Below are positions 1-5,151 of a DNA stretch of 6,888 nucleotides, piece after piece. The DNA comes from JBGPIK01 sp041484845 (GTDB lineage: Bacteria; Desulfobacterota; Binatia; UBA9968), in assembly GCA_041484845.1 (NCBI GenBank), contig JBGPIK010000369.1, positions 1-6,888 on the forward strand, written 5' to 3'. Below the pieces are notes generated by a model. That model worked only from the letters and a program-made list of their open reading frames with translations, was not told where the DNA came from and made no database searches. Position 1 is the first letter of the stretch, and each line of letters starts with the position of its first letter. Both the position numbers and the translations under genes were made by a program.

Positions 1-2
1 AT

Positions 3-125
3 GAAATGTTACAGATCTTGAGCCTGACCATGTTCGAGAAAATTCCATTAGATCAACTCCTTAACAAAATCGTCACCGATGACATTGAGGCGTTTTCACC
101 TAATCAACTAAATTTGTTCAATTAA
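3..125 (+). CDS. IS4-family transposase, C-terminal 40 codons only
   Basis: Reading the third frame gives 40 residues ending at TAA 123-125, with no start codon of its own because the gene enters from outside the window. The tail contains LQILSLTMFEK and ends in NQLNLFN, a pattern I recognise from C-termini of IS4-family (DDE_Tnp_1) transposases. The catalytic DDE residues would lie upstream and cannot be checked. The RAYT remnant follows in the same frame only a few codons after the stop, so the right inverted repeat of the element must be very short or fall within about 126-137, or it has been lost. Family assignment rests on the short C-terminal motif, so it is moderately certain. Confidence 0.65.
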   Translation, partial: EMLQILSLTMFEKIPLDQLLNKIVTDDIEAFSPNQLNLFN

Positions 126-140
126 TACCCGGACGCTAAT

Positions 141-782
141 GTGATCACGTCTAATCATATTCATCTGCTGGTGAAGGACACCGGCGGTCACGTCATTTCG
201 CAGAGCATGCAGTTGATTGCCGGACGCAGCGCGCAGGAGTTCAACCAGCGCAAAGGCCGCCAGGGAGCCTTCTGGGAAGACCGTTACCATGCCACGGCGA
301 TCGAGATTGATGAGCATCTGTATCGCTGTATCGTGTACATCGATTTGAACATGGTGCGCACGGGCGTAGTAAAGCATCCGGCAGAGTGGGCGCAAGGTGG
401 ATATCGCGAGATTCAAGCGCCGCCGAAGCGTTATGCGATCATCGATCTACGGGCACTAAGCGCGTTGTGCGGCTTTGCGGACACCTCACGATTTCAGCAA
501 GCACAGCGCCAGTGGGTCACCGAGGCGCTTAGGCGTAAGCTGGCGGGGCGAGAAGATCAATGGTCCGAGGCGCTCGCGGTGGGCAGTTTGGCTTTTGTCG
601 ACAAGGTAAAGAGAGAACTCGGAGTCAGAGCCATGCATCGCGCGGCGACGGAGGTGGACGGGATATTTACGCTGCGGGAACAAGGTGAAGCTTACACGAG
701 TGTTTTTGCCGGCAAAAATGATGCGCTACGACTCGACAACACCCGTATTTACGAGGGAAAAGCTGAAATACAAGGTACTTAG
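141..782 (+). pseudogene. REP-associated tyrosine transposase (RAYT, Y1/HUH), N-terminally truncated
   Basis: RAYTs are single-domain HUH nucleases related to IS200 TnpA that act on REP-type palindromes. The HUH motif NHIHLLV appears only five residues after the first possible start (GTG 141), whereas intact proteins carry about 40-60 residues before it. The first beta strand and helix of the fold are therefore missing. Still present are QLIAGRSAQEFNQRKGRQGAFWEDRYH and the YIDLNMVRTGVV block. The nucleophilic tyrosine is probably Tyr66 of that block, with Tyr61 as alternative. The C-terminus looks complete. There is no Shine-Dalgarno sequence before 141, and the frame is closed upstream by the IS4 stop at 123-125. 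The likely cause is insertion of the IS4 element into the 5' part of the gene. The product, if made at all, would not fold as an active nuclease. Confidence 0.8.
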
Positions 783-784
783 CC

Positions 785-833
785 TGGTCCGACCCCCGGA
801 AACCGCCACTGGTCGAGCCATAGTCGAGTGGCT
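785..833 (+). repeat. Small palindromes after the RAYT remnant, possible REP-like sequence
   Basis: The sequence GGTCCGACCCCC follows the RAYT stop by two bases. It is followed by two overlapping, mutually exclusive stems: GCCACT 805-810 with AGTGGC 827-832, and AGCCA 816-820 with TGGCT 829-833. RAYT genes are often flanked by the palindromes they mobilise, so this could be such a site. Only one copy is seen and the stems are short, so the call is weak. The rest of 783-942 holds no gene that I can support. Confidence 0.25.
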
Positions 834-942
834 ACTGTGCACTAGCGCTTTTAGCGCAAAGCAGGATGGACCGTTGCTGTCTTGACAATGGGGAAAGGGG
901 TACTTTGGGAACTTAGTGGAACCGTTTTCACCGACTATTTTT

Positions 943-950
943 AAAGGAGG
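943..950 (+). promoter_or_regulatory. Strong ribosome binding site of the RidA-family gene
   Basis: AAAGGAGG lies eight bases before ATG 959. It is the best Shine-Dalgarno match in the window and fixes the start of the RidA-family gene. It rules out the overlapping frame that begins at 916. Confidence 0.85.
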
Positions 951-958
951 GAATCAAG

Positions 959-1384
959 ATGAAAGAAAAAATTGTGTTGGAAAACATTGCACCGCCTACG
1001 GGAACGTACAGCCATGGGATGAAGGTTTCGTGCAAAAACCTCATCTTCGTCGCAGGCCAGATTCCGGTAGACGAGAAGGGAAATTTTGTCGGGGTGGACC
1101 CGAGCGACCCGCGTCGCAACCCGATTAATCTAGAAGCGCAAGTTCGCCAGACGATGTTAAATGTGAAGGCGGTGCTGGAGAAAGCCGGGGCGACAATGAA
1201 CGATATTGTCAGGTTGGACACGTACGTCGTGGCGTCGACGATGAACGAATACAAATCGATCGGACGAAAAATAAAGCGGGAAGTCCTTGGAGGGGCGGAA
1301 CCCCCTGGCGCTACAGTCTTTGTAGCGGGATTGATGATGACTCATTCGTTGATAGAAATTTCGGCTATCGCTGCCATTGACTGA
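959..1384 (+). CDS. RidA/YjgF/UK114-family protein lacking the deaminase arginine
   Basis: This 141-residue cytosolic protein has the full length of the RidA (Rid/YER057c/UK114) family, whose members form trimers with ligand pockets at subunit interfaces. Recognisable blocks are GTYSHGMKV (residues 15-23), the strand LIFVAGQIPVDEKG (28-41), the helix QVRQTMLNVKAVLEKAGA (61-78), DIVRLDTYV (82-90) and the C-terminal strand LIEISAIAAI (131-140). Archetypal RidA hydrolyses 2-aminoacrylate and other imines using an arginine (Arg105 in E. coli, in PARSCVEV). Here the aligned segment is PPGATVFV, with Gly117 in place of that arginine. Tyr17 and Glu133 match E. coli Tyr17 and Glu120. The protein thus belongs with Rid subfamilies that lack the arginine and are not expected to be imine deaminases; its true ligand is unknown. 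It sits 65 bases before a binding-protein gene and near a RutB-like hydrolase, suggesting a catabolic role. Confidence 0.92.
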   Translation: MKEKIVLENIAPPTGTYSHGMKVSCKNLIFVAGQIPVDEKGNFVGVDPSDPRRNPINLEAQVRQTMLNVKAVLEKAGATMNDIVRLDTYVVASTMNEYKSIGRKIKREVLGGAEPPGATVFVAGLMMTHSLIEISAIAAID

Positions 1385-1449
1385 ATGAAACCGAATATTG
1401 CCGGGCGACGTGAACGCCACGGTCACTTGGATGATCACGCGAGCCCACT

Positions 1450-2458
1450 ATGCCAAATGTAAGAAATGTTTTTCAGTTGGTTGCGCTCTTGTTGCTGATA
1501 CTTGTTTCTCAAGTCGCAAATGCTCAGGGAAGTAGATCGCTTTATGTGAGCTACGGTGCCGTAGATGCTGACCAGCTGCCGTTATGGTTTGCCAAAGAAA
1601 CGGGCATTTTCCGAAACAACGGGCTCGACGTTGCGCTCGTTTATTTTACTGGAGGAGCCACCCGTATAATGGCTCTCATTTCCGGAGATGCGCCGATAAC
1701 GCAGGGCTCGGGTCCAGCAGCCGTGGCTAGCAATCTCCGGGGTAGCGACGCGGTGCTGATAGCGGGGGGGGACCGTCACGCTGGATTTCTGGCTGATGAG
1801 TCGCCCCGAGATTAAATCTCCGCAACAGCTCAGAGGGGGGACGATAGGTATAGCCAGGTTTGGGGGCGTTAACGACAGCATCCTGCGTTTTGTGCTGCCT
1901 AAGCTTGGATTGGTATCAGGCAAGGACGTAGCCATAAGACAGATTGGCGGGTTGTCAGAACGATTGGCGGCACTGGAAGCGGGGCAAATTCAAGCGACCG
2001 TTCTGAGCCCTCCAGCGAGTCTCATTGCCCAGAAAAGGGGCTTTAACGTCCTCGCCGACGTGGCCGCCCTTGGGATGCATTACCAGCATACGTCGGTCGC
2101 GACGACCCGGAAGTTCATCCGCGAAAATTCAGACATTGTCAGGCGATACGTAAAATCTCAGGTCGAAGCAGTTCATCGCCTCAAGACCGACAGGGAAAGT
2201 GGAACTAAGGTTCTCGGAAAATACGTCGGTCAAATAAAAGACCGAGAGATTTTAGAGAAAGCGTATGATCGCGCTGTCGCCGATGATAAACTGCCTCGGA
2301 AGCAGTATCCCACTTTGCAGGGCATCAAGACTATCTTAGAAGACCTGGGTGAGACCGACGCTAAGGCAAAAACAGCCAAGCCTGAAGATTTTGTCGATAT
2401 GCGATTTGTCAAAGAGCTCGATCAAAGTGGTTTTGTCGACAAATTGTATAGCAAGTGA
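1450..2458 (+). pseudogene. NMT1/SsuA-type ABC transporter substrate-binding protein, frameshifted in a G run
   Basis: The gene would encode a 335-residue periplasmic binding protein of the NMT1/THI5-like superfamily, which delivers small molecules such as pyrimidines, sulfonates or aromatics to an ABC permease. A Sec signal peptide is clear: MPNVRN, a leucine-rich core, then ANA before Gln26. The N-lobe shows LPLWFAKETGIFRNNGLDV and GSGPAAVASNLRGSD. The first frame reads to IAGG (residue 107) in an eight-G run at 1764-1771, then stops at 1813-1815. The second frame resumes at once with TVTLDFWLMSRPEIKSPQQL, the expected continuation, and runs through GGTIGIARFGG, DVAIRQIGGLSERLAALEAGQ and a complete C-terminus. 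Removing one G restores the whole protein. The ATG at 1796 has no ribosome binding site and is not a real start. Initiation at 1450 also lacks a good Shine-Dalgarno sequence, so translation may be coupled to the upstream gene. No permease or ATPase gene is nearby. The slip could be a sequencing error or a true mutation. Confidence 0.88.
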
Positions 2459-2502
2459 CCGTGATTATGGTTTTCGCATTTTAGAAGTTATCGAGTTTAA
2501 TA

Positions 2503-2581
2503 AAAATTGGGGGCAGTTTTGATGAATCGGTGTTTCAAGGGAAAGGGGGCAGTACCGCTTCTCAGGTCAAGTCCCAATTTT
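2503..2581. repeat. Inverted repeat pair with internal direct repeat, possible relict element
   Basis: AAAATTGGG at 2503-2511 is matched exactly by CCCAATTTT at 2573-2581. Inside, GGGGGCAGT occurs twice in direct orientation (2509-2517 and 2545-2553). There is no credible coding frame. This arrangement could be a decayed small non-autonomous element or chance; no target duplication is visible. Confidence 0.25.
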
Positions 2582-2623
2582 CCTGTAAAAGAGTGAAGCT
2601 TTGGATCACTCGAACAGCTAAGC

Positions 2624-2669
2624 CACCGCCTATAGCGGTGAGAAAAACAAACGCCCTGCCGTGTGCAGG
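2624..2669 (+). other. Two short perfect hairpins in the leader region
   Basis: CACCGC 2624-2629 pairs with GCGGTG 2635-2640 around the loop CTATA, and CCTGC 2655-2659 pairs with GCAGG 2665-2669 around CGTGT. Neither is followed by a run of T on either strand, so they are not convincing terminators. They lie between the frameshifted binding-protein gene and the palindrome at 2676 and may shape the end of the upstream transcript. Confidence 0.3.
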
Positions 2670-2675
2670 AATTAA

Positions 2676-2691
2676 TTTGACACATGTCAAA
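2676..2691. promoter_or_regulatory. Perfect palindrome TTTGACA-CA-TGTCAAA, candidate operator
   Basis: Two perfect 7-base half-sites are separated by two bases. The core TTGAC-N4-GTCAA has the geometry of CRP/FNR-superfamily sites (FNR itself prefers TTGAT-N4-ATCAA; NnrR/DNR-type regulators use TTGNC-like halves). It lies 168 bases before the start of the second binding-protein gene and just ahead of the large hairpin. The left half also reads as a perfect -35 hexamer (2677-2682), but no matching -10 box is seen at 16-18 bases. No regulator gene is present in the window, so the binding protein is not identified. Confidence 0.4.
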
Positions 2692-2693
2692 GA

Positions 2694-2739
2694 TTTCTCC
2701 TCTTCTCTGGGCCTGCCAAGTCCAGTAGGAGAGGAGAAA
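2694..2739 (+). promoter_or_regulatory. Large hairpin that buries a ribosome binding site
   Basis: Bases 2694-2706 pair with 2727-2739 over 13 positions, with one G-U pair. The stem continues with CTGG 2707-2710 and CCAG 2722-2725 across a single bulged T at 2726. The right arm contains AGGAGAGGAG (2727-2736), a purine-rich Shine-Dalgarno sequence eight bases before ATG 2745. In RNA the stem would hide it. No U tract follows on either strand, so it is not an intrinsic terminator. This suggests translational control of the leader ORF and perhaps of the genes behind it, which is an inference. Confidence 0.45.
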
Positions 2740-2744
2740 CCGAG

Positions 2745-2795
2745 ATGAGAGAGGCGCAAAACCAGACCTACCACAAGCCTGAATACAAAGCTTGA
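2745..2795 (+). CDS. Possible 16-residue leader peptide
   Basis: An ATG with a strong Shine-Dalgarno sequence (AGGAGAGGAG 2727-2736) opens a 16-codon frame, MREAQNQTYHKPEYKA, ending at TGA 2793-2795, 63 bases before the next gene. I do not recognise the peptide. It has two tyrosines and three lysine or histidine pairs but no run of a single amino acid that would mark a classical attenuator. Its ribosome binding site is held in the hairpin 2694-2739. It may be a regulatory upstream ORF, or a ribosome-loading site that happens to open a short frame. Confidence 0.25.
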   Translation: MREAQNQTYHKPEYKA

Positions 2796-2858
2796 CGGAA
2801 AGAGCGCGGGTGTACTACCGTCAATCCCTCAAAGTTTATTTGCATCGCGGGAGGAGTC

Positions 2859-3854
2859 ATGCGTTTATCGGTAACTGTATTAATGCTTTGCTTATCGGTT
2901 TTTACAAATGCTAAGGGCGAGACTCTTGACGAGCTTCACGCGAAGGCATTGAAAGAAGGTGGCTCGCTTACGTTCTATAGTACCTTGGCACAGGTCAACG
3001 CGCCGATAATTCTTCCCCTCTTTGAAAAACGGTTTCCCGGCATGAAGGTTAACCTCGTTGATGCGACAGCTGACCAACTCGGTGCCCGTGCTGTCGCTGA
3101 GGCCCGCGGTGGCAGGACCGTTGCCGATGCCTTCCAAACGCAGCTTGAAACTGTGGTGCAGTTAAACCAGCAGGGGCTTTTGCTCAACCGCGTACCGCCT
3201 GAAGCGGCTGCATATCCCAATGAACTGAAAGGACCGTATTGGGTCGCCTCCGACATGCTGTTTATCGTGCCTGCCTGGAACACAAATCTTGTTGGCAAAC
3301 AGGATGAACCAGCGCAGTTCGAGGAAATGGCTGATCCCAAGTGGAAAAATAAGCTAGCCGCAGAGCCAAGAGACTTCGTGCTTTTGTTGGGCTTAGCGAA
3401 AAAGAAGTACAAGAGCGACGAGAAGGCGATCGATTTGTTTAAGAAGATAGCATTGAACAACGTGGAATTTCACAAAGGGCATTCTCAGCTGGCCGAACTC
3501 TTAGTGGCGGGTCAGGCTGCGGTTTGTTTCACCTGCTTCTCTCATCACTTTCCACCTCGAATTAAGAAGGGCGCTCCGCTTGGCTATTCGCTCGCGGAGG
3601 GAGTGTCCCAAACCCAGGCGACAGCCGTGTTCAAGAATGCCCCTCATCCCAACACGGCATGGTTGTGGGCACGGTGGGTTGCCAGTGAAGAGGGCCAGAA
3701 GGCCTATGCGGCAGGAGGGCTTACACCGGCTCGTCCACTGGTGGAGCCCTTGGAAAAGACACGGCCCCAGAACATCTATACGCTCACCGCTGCCAATCAG
3801 AAGGAGTTTTCCAAATACGAAAAAATATGGAAGGAAATATTCCGCCTGCGTTGA
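2859..3854 (+). CDS. Extracellular solute-binding protein (SBP_bac / iron-type ABC transporter family)
   Basis: This 331-residue protein is a periplasmic binding protein of the class often annotated as iron(III)- or polyamine-type ABC transporter substrate-binding protein (SBP_bac_6/8 group). A Sec signal peptide runs through MRLSVTVLMLCLSVFTNA with likely cleavage after Ala18. The mature protein opens with a helix and GGSLTFYSTLAQVNAPIILP (residues 34-53). Typical blocks follow: FEKRFPGMKV, VADAFQT, the hinge region WVASDMLFIVPAWNTNLV (128-145), ADPKWKNKLAAE and the C-terminal helix WLWARWVASEEGQKAY. The usual ferric-ligand tyrosine pair is not evident, so iron is not a safe guess. Cys223-x2-Cys226-x2-His229-His230 is an unusual cluster near the expected ligand cleft. 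GGGAGGAG at 2849-2856 is a good but close ribosome binding site. The hydrolase gene begins 26 bases downstream, so the two are probably co-transcribed and act on the same compound. No permease or ATPase is in the window. Confidence 0.87.
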   Translation: MRLSVTVLMLCLSVFTNAKGETLDELHAKALKEGGSLTFYSTLAQVNAPIILPLFEKRFPGMKVNLVDATADQLGARAVAEARGGRTVADAFQTQLETVVQLNQQGLLLNRVPPEAAAYPNELKGPYWVASDMLFIVPAWNTNLVGKQDEPAQFEEMADPKWKNKLAAEPRDFVLLLGLAKKKYKSDEKAIDLFKKIALNNVEFHKGHSQLAELLVAGQAAVCFTCFSHHFPPRIKKGAPLGYSLAEGVSQTQATAVFKNAPHPNTAWLWARWVASEEGQKAYAAGGLTPARPLVEPLEKTRPQNIYTLTAANQKEFSKYEKIWKEIFRLR

Positions 3855-3869
3855 AGCGGCAAAAAGACC

Positions 3870-3874
3870 AAGGA
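3870..3874 (+). promoter_or_regulatory. Ribosome binding site that fixes the hydrolase start
   Basis: AAGGA lies six bases before ATG 3881. The earlier in-frame ATG at 3827 lies inside the preceding gene, has no such site and would add 18 unconserved residues, so 3881 is preferred. Confidence 0.6.
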
Positions 3875-3880
3875 AAACAA

Positions 3881-4510
3881 ATGGAGGAGAAAAAAGAACG
3901 ACCAGCGGACCACTGGAAGATTTCCCGGGAGAATACGGCTGTTATTGTCGTGGATATGCAAAATACCTGGGTACATCCAAAGGGCTCTCGCTATATGCCG
4001 ACGTCGGAAGATATTATCCCGAAAATCAATGAAGTATTGGCATTGTCCCGTGAATTAAATGTTCCTATTATTCATCTGTTCACCACAAAGAGGCGAGACC
4101 TGGCGGATGTCGGTATTTTTGCGCAGGTGAAACCGCAAACTCACGATCCCGAGGATAGCTGGAGCAATTTTGAAGGTACGTGGGGTGCGGAAATTTACGA
4201 ACCTGTTAAACCGTTGCCTGGCGAAATCGTTATTAAGAAATTTCGCTACAGTGGGTTCTATGGTACTCAACTCGAAAACATTCTTCGGCAGCTTAAGCGC
4301 GATACTATTGCTATTAGTGGAGTCGCAACCGACGTGTGCTGCGGCAACACTGCACGAGACGGCGCCATGAGAGACTTCAGGGTGGTTTTTTTATCGGACT
4401 GCAATGCTGCCGTTGCACAAGAAGACCATGAAGCCACCCTTAGAAATTTTTCTAAGCATTTTGGATTAGTGATGGATTCCCATAGCTTTATGGAACGCTT
4501 GCGCGATTAA
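3881..4510 (+). CDS. Isochorismatase-family cysteine hydrolase, RutB-like
   Basis: At 209 residues this is a full-length member of the isochorismatase-like fold, cytosolic enzymes that cleave amide, ureido or related bonds through a Cys-Asp-Lys triad. The triad is visible: Asp25 in AVIVVDMQNTW, Lys120 in VIKKFRYSGFYGTQLENIL, and Cys153 in SGVATDVCCGNTARDG, next to a second cysteine (154). The non-proline cis-peptide region VAT and the helix after the nucleophile are normal. The segment PGEIVIKKFRYSGF matches E. coli RutB (PGDIVLPKPRYSGF) closely, as does GVATDVC with GIATNVC. RutB hydrolyses ureidoacrylate in uracil breakdown. An amidase on a ureido or N-carbamoyl compound is therefore a fair guess, but N-carbamoylsarcosine amidase and biuret hydrolase share the fold and cannot be excluded. 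It follows a binding-protein gene by 26 bases, suggesting import and hydrolysis are coupled. Confidence 0.9.
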   Translation: MEEKKERPADHWKISRENTAVIVVDMQNTWVHPKGSRYMPTSEDIIPKINEVLALSRELNVPIIHLFTTKRRDLADVGIFAQVKPQTHDPEDSWSNFEGTWGAEIYEPVKPLPGEIVIKKFRYSGFYGTQLENILRQLKRDTIAISGVATDVCCGNTARDGAMRDFRVVFLSDCNAAVAQEDHEATLRNFSKHFGLVMDSHSFMERLRD

Positions 4511-4544
4511 GAAGTGCGCTGCTGACAAACTGGACCAATTTTAC

Positions 4545-4560
4545 GCCGTAGACCAACGGC
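4545..4560 (+). other. Small hairpin downstream of the hydrolase gene
   Basis: GCCGT 4545-4549 pairs with ACGGC 4556-4560 around a six-base loop. The following bases are A-rich rather than T-rich, so it is not a standard terminator, although it is the only structure I see between 4511 and 4622. Confidence 0.2.
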
Positions 4561-4622
4561 AAACTTAAAAGTAAAAGGGGTTTATTGACATCAACAGAAA
4601 GAGGAAATTTGGGGACACATCG

Positions 4623-4811
4623 ATGCTCGATCCAGAACAAACCCGTGAACGAGTATTACTTCTTCAACGACTCCGCGAACTCGCCGCAGAGCGAATGGAA
4701 CAAGAGATCGCTGACCAGAAGCGAACAGTGAAACTGCGCGAAGAAAAACATCGAGAAACGATCGAAAGACTCTCGGCTTCTAAAACACATAATCGGTCAG
4801 GTAAGGCTTGA
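4623..4811 (+). CDS. Small charged helical protein of unknown function
   Basis: This 62-residue frame is rich in Glu, Arg, Lys, Gln and Leu, and about residues 4-50 look like one long amphipathic or coiled-coil helix. The tail SASKTHNRSGKA looks disordered. I do not recognise a family. The start has no clear Shine-Dalgarno sequence: the bases before it read TTTGGGGACACATCG, with only a GAGG at 4601-4604, too far upstream. It lies 112 bases after the hydrolase gene on the same strand and could be a small genuine protein, a fragment of a larger gene, or chance coding. Its amino-acid composition is the only support. Confidence 0.35.
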   Translation: MLDPEQTRERVLLLQRLRELAAERMEQEIADQKRTVKLREEKHRETIERLSASKTHNRSGKA

Positions 4812-4927
4812 CCCGAGATCGTGCGTTATAAGGCAATTGCGCGCGAAAGTTTTCTCAAGGCACCAAAGATCTGGAAACACCAGTGATTCCCCTTCGACCC
4901 ATTCCCGCAAGATCCTCCTGAGGTGTC

Positions 4928-5074
4928 TTAGAGTTCAATGCTAGCTTTGGCTGGTGCCGCTTCTCTGGCTATGCTGCGCTTCAACGCCTCAACCAAATCG
5001 ATAACCGGGGCCGGCCTACGTGGCGCCTCTGGCAGGGCTGTGATCTCGTCTTTAGCGGTAAATTTGGTAGTACG
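4928..5074 (-). pseudogene. Remnant resembling the C-terminal tail of bacterial Ku
   Basis: On the minus strand a 48-codon open stretch ends at TAA (4930-4928) and is closed upstream by an in-frame TAG (plus-strand 5075-5077). It reads through a proline- and charge-rich linker into PVIDLVEALKRSIARE, then an Ala/Lys-rich end. Bacterial non-homologous end-joining Ku proteins end in just this way: a linker, a VVDLMEALKRSL-type helix, then a basic tail. No start codon with a ribosome binding site, and none of the Ku core barrel, is present in the window, so it is a leftover fragment and not a working gene. No LigD-like sequence is recognisable beside it. The plus-strand frame 4938-5216 is its shadow. 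Family assignment rests on the short terminal motif. Confidence 0.45.
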
Positions 5075-5140
5075 CTACGCGTTTGACAAGTGGTTGCAAC
5101 AGTACATAAATTTGCCAACAAGCAAAGTTGCAAATGCTTC

Positions 5141-5146
5141 GAGGTG
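5141..5146 (+). promoter_or_regulatory. Ribosome binding site choosing ATG 5152
   Basis: GAGGTG lies five bases before ATG 5152. The earlier in-frame candidates TTG 5128 and ATG 5134 have no comparable site, so the shorter protein is preferred. Confidence 0.6.
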
Positions 5147-5151
5147 CCAAA

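Noticed and set aside
882..910. Perfect -35 hexamer TTGACA before the RidA gene
   Set aside because: No -10 box at 16-18 bases; the nearest, TACTTT at 901, leaves only 13 bases of spacer.
1796..2458. Independent 220-residue protein starting at ATG 1796
   Set aside because: No ribosome binding site, and the sequence is the exact continuation of the upstream frame after the G run, beginning in the middle of a domain.
2694..2739. Large hairpin as an intrinsic terminator
   Set aside because: No T run follows on the plus strand and none follows on the minus strand.
2530..2748. Plus-strand 72-residue ORF in the leader region
   Set aside because: No ribosome binding site or recognisable motif; it runs through hairpins and the palindrome.
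2975..3460. Minus-strand ORF of 161 residues
   Set aside because: Low-complexity Ser/Ala-rich shadow of the binding-protein gene at 2859-3854.
3827..3880. Earlier in-frame start for the RutB-like hydrolase
   Set aside because: It lies inside the preceding gene, lacks a ribosome binding site and adds residues unlike the family N-terminus; ATG 3881 has AAGGA at a normal spacing.
3580..4032. Plus-strand ORF bridging the binding-protein and hydrolase genes
   Set aside because: Arg/Pro-rich translation in the wrong frame of two well-supported genes.
4585..4613. TTGACA before the 62-codon ORF as a promoter
   Set aside because: No acceptable -10 sequence at the correct spacing.
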